From NCBI RefSeq assembly GCF_001039355.2, contig NW_019773847.1, positions 140,070 through 183,371 on the forward strand: a stretch of 43,302 bases of DNA, in the 5' to 3' direction. How positions within the stretch are numbered: the stretch's first letter is position 1; each line of letters begins with the position of its first letter. Both the position numbers and the translations under genes were made by a program. Source of the stretch: Lingula anatina (Eukaryota > Brachiopoda > Lingulata > Lingulida > Lingulidae). This document shows positions 33,618-43,302 of the stretch, in pieces. Under the pieces are notes generated by a model. That model did no database searches. It was not told the origin of the DNA and saw only the letters and a program-made list of their open reading frames with translations.

Positions 33618-34510
33618 TTTTAATTCTACAGTTTCTTCAAGAACTGTCTTAATGCGTGTTTACGGCTAATTATAAGAAAAGTTTAAAAATACTGAACCTA
33701 CATAATATGTCAAACACATGATCGATGACGTTGTATTTAAAATGTACAAAAAGCAAGTTATTTAATGTCCATACATTCCACCCATCCAACTTGCACACAC
33801 ATAGTGATATACTGATTTACACTTTATTTTTCAAAAAGACACTAAAATTTCATGAACAGCTCTAAGTCAAGTCAACAAAAAAGCTATCTAATTTTTTAAT
33901 AAAAATCCACCTTATTCAAAGATATACATGTGGGCCTACATTTTAGTACATAATATTTACACATACACTTAGCCACTGCACGTGTGTGTATGTGTAGTGA
34001 AAAAAAAAGAAACAAACAAATTATTAGATGAAATACAGTACTACAATCAGTACACCATTTCATATCCAAATAAGGCTATATGTTTATACATGTATAAATG
34101 AGTCTAAATATAATATCATAACCAACATGTGTCTTGACATGTTATGGCCCATATATACAGATGGTTACTGAAGGGAAAAACAATGTATCAATTATTTACA
34201 ATTGTATCAATTTTATATTTACACAATGATTTGGAATGCACTTTACCAGTAGTTGTTGAAGACTTACAATAAGATACAATGTAACAGGTATAATGTAACA
34301 GCTGAATACTCCTACACTATCAGTGTCTGGGTAAGATGCATAAATATTAAATACTGAAATACTGGTAGACCAAGGCATGCTTTAGCATTACTCGGTGATG
34401 CAAATATCAGAACTGTACTACAGCAGTCACATCTAGAAATAAACTTCATTTTTCATATGTGAATGAGACTTAACACATATGTTCAGGTTTCCAATTAGAA
34501 GCTTTATGCT
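33618..34510. other. 3' flank/UTR of NLR-like copy 2
   Basis: It aligns with 4,512-5,445 of copy 1 with high similarity over its whole length. A conserved TTTATT (33,823-33,828) reads as AATAAA on the gene strand and is the best poly(A) signal candidate. No gene is seen. Confidence 0.6.
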
Positions 34511-37465
34511 TCAAAAAAAAATATGTGGCACTTGACAATTAATCCTGTCATCTGGCTTTGGGAGACTCTTTTGAAGGTTATTAGCCCAAAGCTTCCAAGC
34601 TGATACATGCTGGTAAGAGCTGACAATGGTTTCTATCAGCTCACTGAGGCGGTCAACTCTGCCCAGGTCATTACTGGACATGTCAATCTCCATTCCAGTC
34701 TGCTGTGACACTGTACTGAGAGATTGTATCAATGCTATCAGTGGTCTGGTGATACCGTGGTACTGACCCAAGTCATTGTAATTGAATGAGAAGTATTTCA
34801 GTTTAGTGGTGTATATCACACCTTGGCTCAGTTCACGCACGGCTTCACAGACATCCTGACATCTCTCATAGTCTGTTGTATCTTCACCCCTAGGACATGT
34901 ACACCTGTCAGACCCACACCTGGCTCCCAAAATGAATACACGGTTCAGTCCCAGATGTTCCAGCCCTGGCACATGGTGCAGGTTCATCCCAAGAAGTTGT
35001 ACACCCACGGCACGAAGAGGGGTAAAACTAATATCTATATGAGTCAAATCATGACTGATATTAGGTATTGCCCCCAGTAGAGGAAGTGGGTCTCTTGGTA
35101 GGTCGCCCCTTACGTTAATGCACTCCAAGTGTCCCATCTGTTGGATCACCTGCCAGTCTGGAACATTTATGTCTCTGACATCCAGATGTAACAGTTTTCC
35201 AGGGTTTCGTATTGATGATAGTGCTCCACTACAATCTTTGACTATTTCAAGTGTTTGAAGATTAGGAGCTTTAGATAAAACATGATTCAAGGTATTTGTG
35301 TAATCATCACAACTGTGAGATCTAGTCATCCACAGTACCGCTGCTAGTTCCTCGAACATGTCACACTTTCTGAGTAAAGATAAAACTTTGTGCTCTATTT
35401 CTTGTCTTCTGGTATGTATATCGTCTGGTATTTTTGTAACTAACATGTCTCTTTCAAGACTGACAGCAATCAAACCTTTGAGCATACCAGAGTATATCTG
35501 AGGACTGAACAATAAACTATCTACACTGTCATACAAAACCTGCTGGAATCTGGGATCAGAGTGCTGAAATAATTTAGGTATGCAAAGCACCGTGCGGCAG
35601 GAGATAAGCTCAGGGGGCAGCACTGTTTCCTGGGGACAGTGGGCATACCAGTGTTCTAGGAGGAGATCATTACACAACTGGCTGTAACTGCTATATACGT
35701 AATTGACCGATAAATGGATAGGGGAATGGAAATACTCCGTTCCAATAGCTTCATTGCTTTGTCTCACAAGTAGGGATTTCGTTTTATCTAGCACGTGGAC
35801 AGTTGCTCTCCTAGATAACCCACACAAAAAACGCAGCACATAGCTCATGTTATAGAGTTTGTCAAGTGTGTCAAAGTTTTCCAACAATTGATCTAAAATG
35901 TTACTATCATTTTGGTCTAATTTCCTCGCCAGGTATTTTGCAGCAAAAAACTCCTGGATGGTTTTGTGTGGAAAAGTTACCTCGTGTTTAACATCAAGGC
36001 TACTGTGTACCTTAGACTTGCTGAGGAGACCTAAACTGTATAACTCACTGATTTCTGGAATAGCCTTCAGGTCCTTTTCTTTAAATATCAGACCCCCATC
36101 TGGTTTCATCAGCCCATCGTAAGACAGCTTACCAAGACAGATAAATGTTTGTTCAAATTTTCTAATAAGTTCTTCCATTTCATCCTGTGTCCTGACGTTA
36201 TATCTTCGTCTGAAAATCAACTGTGTTAGTTTATTGTAAAGCAATGTATATGAAGCCGGGAGAGATTTTGTCTCGGCATCACTTTCCTGATCCTGTTCCC
36301 ACATCAGACAAACAAACAATAAAAGTATTGGGATCTTCACCAGAGACATCAGCTTCCTTTCCTGTATGTAGCCTACGAGACCGTTCCCTATTGACCCTAA
36401 TTTCTTCTGATAATCTGTTCTTAATTGCAGACTCTTTAAAGAGACTGACTTCAGTTCTAAGTACTCATCATATGTCTGTTTATCATTAAAGAATTTAGCA
36501 ACATATTCAGCTATGTTGTCTTCTGTTAACCCAGTGATTTCATACACACCGTCCGTTATACGTCTGTTCAGTTCTTCTGCCTTCCATGGACGTGTTGTGA
36601 CGACGGTGCAGACATCCTGGTATTGTCTTCGGTAAATGATGTCTTTGGAAGTGTTGATATCATATTCATCATAACCATCGAAAACCAACAGAACATGGTC
36701 AGTGTCATATTCTAGAGCTTGCATAACTTCGTCTGTCACTGCTTTCCTATTTTCTGCTGAACCAGAGATTTGCGTTTCGATAGCTTCCTTCAGTGTTTGA
36801 CCAGGCTGAATGCTTCGTAGATTAACCATTAAAAGATTTTTAAATTTCGAAAGTACTTTATCACTTTTCCGTAAGCCCAGTGTGGCATTTGCCCAGTCTG
36901 TTGCCATCTTCTGTGTGAATGTGGTCTTGCCGATGCCTGCTTTTCCTTTGACCAATATTCTCTTTGGTGTCATCCCTTGTTCGGTATCATTAAATATTGA
37001 TGTATAGCTCTGGATTGGAACAGAACTAGAACGTGCTGGTTTCCTTTCATCTTGTACCCACTGCAGGTTAACATAGACGTCATTTAAGTGCATTGTGTCG
37101 TCAGGGTCCCAGGGAAGACGCTGTATTTCACTCAAGTATTTAATGTAGAAAGACGCTATTTGGTTTTTACTACTGCAAGCAGTCGCTTTTTCTGCTAAAG
37201 AATCTGCAAGTTCTTTCTTGTTGTGTTTTCTCAAAACATCAACAAATGTTTCAAATGCACGAGGACCACATTCAGGTAGAATACACAGAAATTCATTAGC
37301 TTGACTTTCCATTGTTTCTTTAGCCATTACCTTTTCTGCATTGTCTTTACTGAATATGTTCATGGCTACCATGTCCCGAATGATGTCCTCAACTCGGAGA
37401 TTTTCTACTAGCATTGGCCTCATTTTCACCAACAGATTTTTGTGTGTTGGACTCATTACAGGTGC
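34511..37465 (-). CDS. NLR-like copy 2: intact CARD-NACHT-LRR exon
   Basis: A single exon after a TTTTCCAG acceptor, encoding 984 residues to TGA at 34,511. Domains in order: CARD (about residues 10-95, with CGPRAFETFVDVLRK); NACHT with Walker A GKAGIGKTT, Walker B LLVFDGYDEY and TTRPWKAEEL; the FPHKTIQEFFAAKYL block; then irregular LRR-like repeats (APNLQTLEI, VPGLEHLGL, KLKYFSFNYNDL). A Cys-containing insert (CGSDRCTCPRGED) sits before the final repeats, and the tail ends in CQVPHIFF. It is a paralogue of 7,007-9,490 without premature stops, so probably functional. Role by family: ATP-driven oligomerising immune sensor; ligand unknown. The divergence from copy 1 is greatest after the NACHT domain. 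Confidence 0.9.
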   Translation of the reverse strand, partial: APVMSPTHKNLLVKMRPMLVENLRVEDIIRDMVAMNIFSKDNAEKVMAKETMESQANEFLCILPECGPRAFETFVDVLRKHNKKELADSLAEKATACSSKNQIASFYIKYLSEIQRLPWDPDDTMHLNDVYVNLQWVQDERKPARSSSVPIQSYTSIFNDTEQGMTPKRILVKGKAGIGKTTFTQKMATDWANATLGLRKSDKVLSKFKNLLMVNLRSIQPGQTLKEAIETQISGSAENRKAVTDEVMQALEYDTDHVLLVFDGYDEYDINTSKDIIYRRQYQDVCTVVTTRPWKAEELNRRITDGVYEITGLTEDNIAEYVAKFFNDKQTYDEYLELKSVSLKSLQLRTDYQKKLGSIGNGLVGYIQERKLMSLVKIPILLLFVCLMWEQDQESDAETKSLPASYTLLYNKLTQLIFRRRYNVRTQDEMEELIRKFEQTFICLGKLSYDGLMKPDGGLIFKEKDLKAIPEISELYSLGLLSKSKVHSSLDVKHEVTFPHKTIQEFFAAKYLARKLDQNDSNILDQLLENFDTLDKLYNMSYVLRFLCGLSRRATVHVLDKTKSLLVRQSNEAIGTEYFHSPIHLSVNYVYSSYSQLCNDLLLEHWYAHCPQETVLPPELISCRTVLCIPKLFQHSDPRFQQVLYDSVDSLLFSPQIYSGMLKGLIAVSLERDMLVTKIPDDIHTRRQEIEHKVLSLLRKCDMFEELAAVLWMTRSHSCDDYTNTLNHVLSKAPNLQTLEIVKDCSGALSSIRNPGKLLHLDVRDINVPDWQVIQQMGHLECINVRGDLPRDPLPLLGAIPNISHDLTHIDISFTPLRAVGVQLLGMNLHHVPGLEHLGLNRVFILGARCGSDRCTCPRGEDTTDYERCQDVCEAVRELSQGVIYTTKLKYFSFNYNDLGQYHGITRPLIALIQSLSTVSQQTGMEIDMSSNDLGRVDRLSELIETIVSSYQHVSAWKLWANNLQKSLPKPDDRINCQVPHIFF

Positions 37466-37797
37466 CTGGAAAATGGAAAACAATTTCAAAGTTTATTTAG
37501 ATAATATTAAATATTAAAATGTGGTGTTACCAATGATTATATTGCCTTATATATGATTTCCACTATTCGTATAATCTGGCTGAAAGTATTTAGTGCGTGC
37601 AGTGTTACAATAGTCACGCAGGGTCTGCAGACATACAGTCCCTCACACTACTAACAGTCTCTGCATTTACATATTACGTGGGCATGGAAGAATAGGAAAG
37701 TTTGATATCTTTGTATTCAAACATTCATGAAATTGTTAAGTGATCATAACAAGTTGTTGAGCACAATGTAGAGCGACAGATATTAAATGTGCATTAC

Positions 37798-37838
37798 CTG
37801 ATAGCAGGTATCTGAGTTCCCTGTTTGAAGTTTAGTGC
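37798..37838 (-). CDS. NLR-like copy 2: 41-bp linker exon
   Basis: It has the same length and splice sites as 9,960-10,000 (TTTTCAG / GTAATG). It reads TKLQTGNSDTCYQ in the shared phase and joins the CARD exon in phase 0. Upstream it joins exon 40,090-40,248 through a split GGC (Gly). The intron upstream is interrupted by a Tc1-like element. Confidence 0.75.
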
Positions 37839-38279
37839 CTGAAAAGAAACATATTCTATAGAAAAAAAACACAGTATCGTCAATGTTATAAGGATATATG
37901 TTTCGGGCCTTAACAACTTAGAATCTAAACTAAGACATCATTAACAATGTACACTCTTGCCCAAAATGGTTGATACACGGACATTTTGGGATGCATATCG
38001 CCCTGTTTCTTTCATTATTATTAATATTACCAAATTAATACTGTTTATATTGTTAAATATTTGAAGCTGGAGGATTGGTAAAGTCAAGGAGAAACAACCA
38101 ATGCAAATGTAGAAAAAGCGTTAATTTATTTAGTTTTTTTTTTTCATGCCCCCCAGAAGATTACTTTTTTACATAACAGTACCAAGTGAAAAATTAAACA
38201 TAAAATTATACTGTGATTGACAATCAAAATGAAATTAGGGGAAATTGTCAAGAAATATCTTCAGAGTTCATTATCAATC

Positions 38280-39060
38280 TCAATAGCGGGTATGTCCACC
38301 CCGAGCTTGGATAATGACCGCCAGCCGGCGTGGCACACTGTGAACTAGAGTAACAGATTTTTGGAGAGGATTTCTGGTCCATTCATCTTGAAGGGCATCT
38401 CGCAGTTCATCTAGATTTGCAGGGGAGGGTTTGTCCTCTGAATAGCACGACCAAGTTCTTCCCACATGTTCTCAATTGGGTTTGCATCTGGGCTTCTTGC
38501 TGGCTGTGGCACCAGCTGATTGTTGTTTTGTATTCATCATAACTATCGAAAACCAATAGAACATGGTCAGTGTCAAAGTCTAGAGCTTGCATGACTTCAT
38601 CTGTCACTGCTTTCCTATTTTGTGCGGAACAAGAGAATTGCGTTTTAATTGCTTCCCCAGTGTTTGACCGGGCTGAATGCTTCGTAGATTTAGAATTAAA
38701 AGATGTTTAAATTTTGAAAGTACTTCATCACTTTCCCCTAAACCCAGTGTGGCATCTGCCCAGTCTGTTGCCATCTTCTGTGAGAATGTGGTCTTGCCTG
38801 GATATAGTCTGCAATAAAGCTGGCTGTGTGGGGAGTTGCATTGTCATGTTGCAATCTAACATTGTCTCTGTATATCCCTTTTGCGAACGGCCCCAGGTTC
38901 TGCTGGAGAATGTCTCTGTATCTGGCAGCGTTAAGGTTTTCATCCAGGGGAAGCAAATACCGTTGCTGCAAATTTCACACCAAACATGTTCAGAACCACC
39001 TCCTCCAGCTATTGTTTCTTGGATATTTTCAGTTAACAGCCTCTCCCCAGGGAGCCTACG
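38280..39060 (-). pseudogene. Tc1-type transposase, broken and interrupted
   Basis: The middle part (38,799-39,060) carries LLPLDENLNAARYRDILQQN and LQHDNATPHTASFIADYIQ, the region around the second catalytic Asp. The C-terminal part (38,280-38,520) carries LDELRDALQDEWTRNPLQ and ends ARGGHTRY. The stretch between, normally leading to NPIE, is replaced by 268 bases of NACHT sequence. The N-terminal DNA-binding region is missing, and an inverted second C-terminus occupies the other arm. Confidence 0.8.
38531..38798 (-). pseudogene. NACHT gene fragment (Walker A to Walker B) inside the transposon
   Basis: These bases align with both NACHT exons from the GKTTF end of Walker A (KMATDWADATLGL) to Walker B (VLLVFDSYDEY). 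They match neither copy exclusively: some differences follow copy 1 (CATGACTTCATCTGTC, CTAAACCCAGTGTGG), others copy 2 (TCGAAAACCAATAG). The source is therefore probably a third paralogue. A one-base deletion (GCTTCCCCAGTG against GCTTCCTTCAGTG) breaks the frame, so it encodes nothing by itself. Confidence 0.85.
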
Positions 39061-39959
39061 CACTCTCTTAGCTGAGAACTTGGTCGTGCTATTCAAAGGA
39101 GAAACCCTCCCGCTGCAAATCTAGATGAACTGCAAGATGCCCTGCAAGATGAATGGATCAGAATTCCTCTCCAAAGAGCTGTAACTCTAGTTCACAGAAT
39201 GCCACGCCGTCTGGCGGCCTTTATCCGAGCCGGACATACCCGCTATTGAGATTAATAATGAACTCTGAAGATGTTTCTTGACAATTTCCCCTAATTTCAT
39301 ATTGATTGTCAATCACAGTACAAATTTATGTTTAATTTTTCACTTGGTACTGTTATGTAAAAAAGGTACTCTTTTTGGGGGCATGAGAAAAAACCCTAAA
39401 TAAATTAACGCTTTTTTCACATTTGCATTGGCTGTTTCTCCATGACTTCACTAATTCTCCAGCTTCACATATTTCACAATATAAACAGTATTAATTTGAT
39501 AAGATAATTAATAATGAAAGAAACAGGGCGATATGCATCCCAAAATATCAGTGTACCAACCATTTTGGGCAAGAGTGTATTTCACACTAGTATCCATTCA
39601 TGTAATTATAGGACATTCTAAGCTCACTCTACCAAATTAAATTAACCACTAAATATATAAGATATATCTATATAAAAATATCTTTGATTTTCAATATTTA
39701 CACTGTATAATACAAACAATTATTAAAATAGTAAGAAAAGGTGCATAGAACATATTTTTCTAATTGGTTTCTAGTGTAATAGAATAAACATTGTAAAAGG
39801 ACTCGTTTCTCGTTACTATGGTAATTTGGACCATTATCACAGCCAAACTAAAAGGGGAAACTTCATTTGTATATCTTACTTTTAGTTTAGAAGTCAATGT
39901 AAAATTATGTGGCCCATGATGATGGCAAATATTTAATGGTCATGAAATAGCCTTAAGTG

Positions 39960-40078
39960 ACAACACACAAACGCGCGCGTTCACAAAAACACACGTTCAC
40001 ATGCACAAACATGAATACACGCACGTTCGCACATGTGTGAGTGCGGATACACATAAAACACCACACAAACACGCATTA
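39960..40078. repeat. Imperfect CA-rich tract
   Basis: Counterpart of the CA-rich tract at 10,560-10,725 in copy 1, at the same place in the duplicated intron. Confidence 0.75.
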
Positions 40079-40089
40079 TAAAACTATAC

Positions 40090-40248
40090 CTGCACTGTGG
40101 CCCACATCACCATTGGTAGCAGTAGACTCTGTACATTTAGTCTGTGTAATTTCCTCTTCTGTTGATAAGGGAGGACTCAGATGCTGAGTCTCCATCACTT
40201 GGCTGACAACTCCCATCAATGAAGGGTTGTGCTGCGGATTTGAAGCCA
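40090..40248 (-). CDS. NLR-like copy 2: 159-bp linker exon
   Basis: Exon of 2+156+1 bases between TTCGAACAG and GTATAG. It encodes a Ser/Thr/Gln/Glu-rich segment (ASNPQHNPSLMGVVSQ, then LSPPLSTEEEITQTKC) ending GDVGHSA. It occupies the place of the RS-rich and 54-bp linker exons of copy 1 but differs in sequence, so the HEPN-CARD linker is not conserved between the paralogues. Only its last bases are recognisable in copy 1, at about 10,745. Confidence 0.65.
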
Positions 40249-40973
40249 CTGTTCGAAATAAATAAAATGGAAAGTAGACTAAATATTCCATAGCATTATT
40301 AAAAATCGAGAAGCAAGTGCCTTTTTTACAAAAACAATACAGGTAAAAAGAAACTAGACTCAGTGTTAAGAAAAAAATATTCATTATCTTGGTAGTTGGA
40401 TCGTAAACGAAACTTATCAAATACAAGCCGAAAATCTTTCATACCGTCAGCTTACAGCCAGCCTGGACGTATGCCTTCATCAGACAGATGTGAGATTTTG
40501 TATAACGTTATGAAAGATTTGCTGCTTGTGTTTGATAATTTTCATTTATTATGACCTAAGTGTTGTTCTTTACGGACATGTCTGTGCATGTGTGATCACC
40601 ACAGAATCCGCATTGTTTGCACAGGGGGATGGAGATGAGAGGAGGGGTGGGCTCGGCGTTTGCATATGCAATATCGGGGGAGAATGCCTGGAGATTTCCG
40701 GGTGGCTTTCTATGCTTTACAGTCATGAAAATATTAAATCAAACAAAATCTTGGTAATCATAAAGCAATAATAAAATGCTACTTCAGCAATCTAGGACAA
40801 GGTGTCAGACATAAAGAAGTCAGACCTGGGAGATGACAATATGTCAATATTAAATAGATATAAAATATCCGATTATTCTTTACGTTTTACTTGCCACAGA
40901 AGAATTTTATGACATTTAATTGTGTACCAATTAACTGAGTTAGAGGAAACATATAAAAGAACAAGATGCATAC
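40249..40973. other. Intron of NLR-like copy 2
   Basis: No RS-rich exon or 69-bp exon like those of copy 1 is found. Apart from a C/T-poor stretch and a G-rich patch at 40,620-40,690, I see nothing notable. Confidence 0.5.
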
Positions 40974-41765
40974 CTTTTGTGGTATGAACACGCTTATCTT
41001 GTCCAAGACACAGTTTCCTCAGTTCCGATTGACCATCAAGCAACTGTGTGATCCTTTCTGACACTCTCTTAAATCCAGCTTCCATTTTATCATTCACATC
41101 TTTGTCATAATCGCTCCATTCTGCCATAATGCCCTGGTATTTCTTGAGTAAATCAGCATCAAGTGGTTCAGACAAGATGGCATCATAATCCTCATTTGTG
41201 AACCTACTGGAGAGAGCCAAGAGATTGGATTTTAACCCTGAAAAATGTGTACTGAAATCTTGACCGCTGATCGCTGCCTTGTTTGCATGGCCATACACGG
41301 TATTTCGATATCTTTTAACTCGTCCTATAGTGGCTTCTGTTGATGTGTCTGTGTCAGAGGGGTTGTCCCATGCATTAAACTGAGGACGGGGGTTCAACGA
41401 GGTGATATTCCTCAGCAGAAGCACAGTCAGTGTGAGGTCTAAATCACCAACAGTTACTGATGTGGAGGGATTCCCAGCAGGATACAGTTGTTTCCGTTGG
41501 TGGTGATTAAATACCTTTGGTGATAATCTAAACAGTACAGTCTTGACAGTTCCATCTCCAAGCACCTTGTTCAACAACCCTGTGTTGGGGTCAAATAAAT
41601 TGGGATACTTTTTTCTCAGCTCTTTCTGGAGAACATCCTGCACTACTTTCAGGGCATAGTCTACAATAAGAATGCTCATGCGAAAGAAGTTCTCCTGGTC
41701 TGAATCGGTGTATGCTTTTGCTGTTGCCATGGTACTTGTCACTAAGACGCGCTTTCCTGCCTCAT
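40974..41765 (-). CDS. NLR-like copy 2: DZIP3-type HEPN domain exon
   Basis: Exon of 792 bp (2+789+1) between CATTCCAG and GTATGC. It is a close paralogue of 14,451-15,158, sharing DQENFFR, FDPNTGLL, GNPSTSVTVGDLDLTL, LTVLLLRNIT, WDNPSD and GRVKRYRN. The R-x5-H motif is R142-H148 (RNTVYGH), counting from MATA. The C-terminal part is longer than in copy 1 and looks helical (ERITQLLDGQSELRKLCLGQ), possibly a coiled coil. As in copy 1, the open frame continues upstream of the ATG to the acceptor (EAGKRVLVTS), suggesting a further 5' exon I cannot locate. Expected role: RNase-like or scaffold domain at the N-terminus of a NACHT receptor. Confidence 0.82.
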
Positions 41766-42399
41766 CTGGAATGTAAAGACTAAGTCAACACACGCCTCAT
41801 GTTCAAAAATCCCATAATTCTGTACGTAAATTATTTATATTTCTAATATGTTCAATAAGAATAAACTTAGAACTAGCATGTTTTATTAATTATGCTTCCA
41901 TTCAAACTTCAATTTAATATTGATGTTACAATGTGTACATTCTAAATGGATTTCTGCTTTTTTTCACACGTGAACTCACAAACCTTTCCGAATCGAGGTC
42001 GTCGATTACATGCGCCCATACAGAATATCTCTATATTTCTTAATTATATATAAATATCGGTGATTGATACTCTAATTTTATAATCCAATACAAAAGGCCA
42101 CATTTCCATCAACACCGTGAAGTGCTAGAGTATGGATAAGCAGAAATTGGCAGAAATTGGCCTCTAGACCGTTTAGTTAACATGTAAATTAAATTGTATC
42201 ACAAGCGACGAATACTTTTTTCGTCTCTGATACTCCTAACCAAAATGTTCAAAGTGACTTTATCTCCACGTATGCTAATAAAATATACATTCAAATTACA
42301 CTGTGTATGTAAAACGATTAACGATTCAATACAAAATAAGGCTTACGTTTCGAGTAACAGAGCTACTACTTCGTGGACATGGTGAATAAAGGAACGGAC
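41766..42399. other. Spacer 5' of NLR-like copy 2
   Basis: No exon or clear promoter element is seen, and no obvious similarity to the 5' flank of copy 1 beyond the splice acceptor, so the duplication probably ends about here. Confidence 0.45.
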
Positions 42400-43302
42400 G
42401 GAAAAAACTTTTGGAACCTGAAATATACACTACAATTCATACATTCAAAGCCTAATTTGCTATTTCACAGGTATTTCACATTTTGGGGCGAATTAATGTG
42501 TGCAACCTCCCCCTCCCCTCCTCCCCCCCCCCCAAAAAAAAAAAAGAAAATAAACAAGTTAATTACAATTTAGAGTCTTTTTAACGTCAATCACCGTAGT
42601 GTTCAAACACCCATATTAATATTTCACGAAGTAGAAATGTTTAGATAAACGGGGACTAAGTAAGCTATTTTTCAACTTTTTCATAGTAACAACCTGCATT
42701 AATCAATAATAAAACCAGTTTATCTTAAAAGCTTTAGTTCAGCATTTATCGTTAACAAGACTAAATACTTTGACTACACAAAAGTATATAGAAAAATCGG
42801 CAAGTTACTAACTTATTAAATTTCAATTTTAGGTTTTCAATGTTTCAAGTATTCCATCAGCAGTTTTTTGTAACTTAGTCATAGTTAAATAATGAAATTG
42901 ATTAAAACAGATCAATTTTTGCTCTCCCGATGAATGAAGAAATATCGTTTCGTGGATTCATCTGACCATACTCTGTGTAAAAATACGTGTCTGTGGGTGG
43001 TAACTAACATCGGCCATCTTGTTGTATTTATACCCAGGGCAATCTGAAATCTTATAATTTATTGCGGCATTTCATGAACGTTTCAGGCAAACGTGTGGAC
43101 CCATGTACTGATGTTGATATCACGGTGATTTGTCTCCTGACCTCACTGAGGTCTTTGAACGTGCAGGTCTGATAAATGTGTTTTAAATTCATAGCTCGTA
43201 ACTAAAAAATATTCCATTAGATTGTGCATGATGTAATGTAGTTATTTGACAATCTTAAAAACGTGGTTTCAGGTGTAATTATTTACATATAATTATAGAT
43301 AC
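42400..43302. repeat. Complex repeat, unit R4 (cut by window end)
   Basis: Collinear with 24,640-25,800 of R2 and parts of R1: the AATTTAGAGTCTTTTTAACG block, TTTCACGAAGTAGAAATG (about 42,623), GAATGAAGAAATATCGTTTC (about 42,934), the GATATCACGGTGATTTGTCT block (about 43,116) and an end close to the R2 version at about 25,799. The repeat thus flanks NLR-like copy 2 on both sides. Confidence 0.7.

Larger units (their letters stand above)
37952..39577. mobile_element. Tc1-like element with long inverted arms and a captured NACHT fragment
   Basis: This 1,626-bp element is flanked by TA (37,950-37,951 and 39,578-39,579). Copy 1 of the duplication holds the empty site near 10,120 (AACAATGTAAATCACACTAG), confirming insertion after duplication. 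The arms 37,952-38,459 and 39,076-39,577 are inverted copies of about 505 bp. Each holds the end repeat (CACTCTTGCCCAAAATGGTT) and a transposase C-terminal segment ending in GHTRY. The centre holds transposase middle parts on the minus strand and a piece of NACHT coding sequence. It is non-autonomous. Confidence 0.85.

Noticed and set aside
40431-40500. Possible small exon upstream of GTATGA on the minus strand
   Set aside because: There is no credible acceptor and no counterpart in copy 1; the sequence may be transposon-derived.

Overview
This is a eukaryotic, almost certainly animal, window. It has split genes with GT-AG introns, AT-rich microsatellite-laden spacers, Tc1-type and MITE-type DNA transposons, an SLC26-type anion transporter and NLR-like immune receptor genes. 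The low GC and the expansion of HEPN/CARD/NACHT receptors suggest a marine invertebrate, with a mollusc as my best guess. No species-level marker was seen, so this is inference.

Layout. (1) 1-3.7 kb, + strand: the last five visible exons of an SLC26-family transporter, covering its cytoplasmic STAS domain, then the 3'UTR and a poly(A) signal. (2) 4.0-15.2 kb, - strand: NLR-like gene copy 1. Its exons encode a DZIP3-type HEPN domain, a string of short linker exons including two tandem Arg/Ser-rich ones, and a large CARD-NACHT-LRR exon with a premature TAG near its end. A 477-N assembly gap lies inside a MITE between the two RS exons. (3) 15.2-32.4 kb: a gene-poor tract built from a diverged complex repeat in direct and inverted orientation, with two degenerate Tc1-like elements, GA/ATATT microsatellites and two single-N joins that look like assembly scars. 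(4) 32.4-41.8 kb, - strand: NLR-like gene copy 2, a tandem duplicate of copy 1 including its 3' flank. Its CARD-NACHT-LRR exon is intact. Its intron holds a Tc1-like element with about 0.5-kb inverted arms and an internal piece of a third NACHT gene. (5) 42.4 kb to the end: another copy of the complex repeat.

The main result is the gene model. Every internal exon junction inferred between the HEPN exon and the 41-bp exon is phase 1, the 41-bp exon joins the CARD-NACHT exon in phase 0, and the frame stays open throughout. The predicted protein is HEPN - RS/low-complexity linker - CARD - NACHT - LRR-like. The HEPN R-x5-H motif and the Walker A and B motifs are intact in both copies. By analogy with STAND ATPases this looks like a sensor/switch (NACHT-LRR) joined to a possible RNase or scaffold (HEPN) and a death-fold adaptor (CARD). 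That role is inferred, not shown.

The other points of interest are the RS-exon duplication, the lost C-terminus of copy 1, the weaker conservation of receptor coding sequence than of non-coding flank, two different insertions at the same TTAA site in the two copies, and NACHT capture by a transposon.
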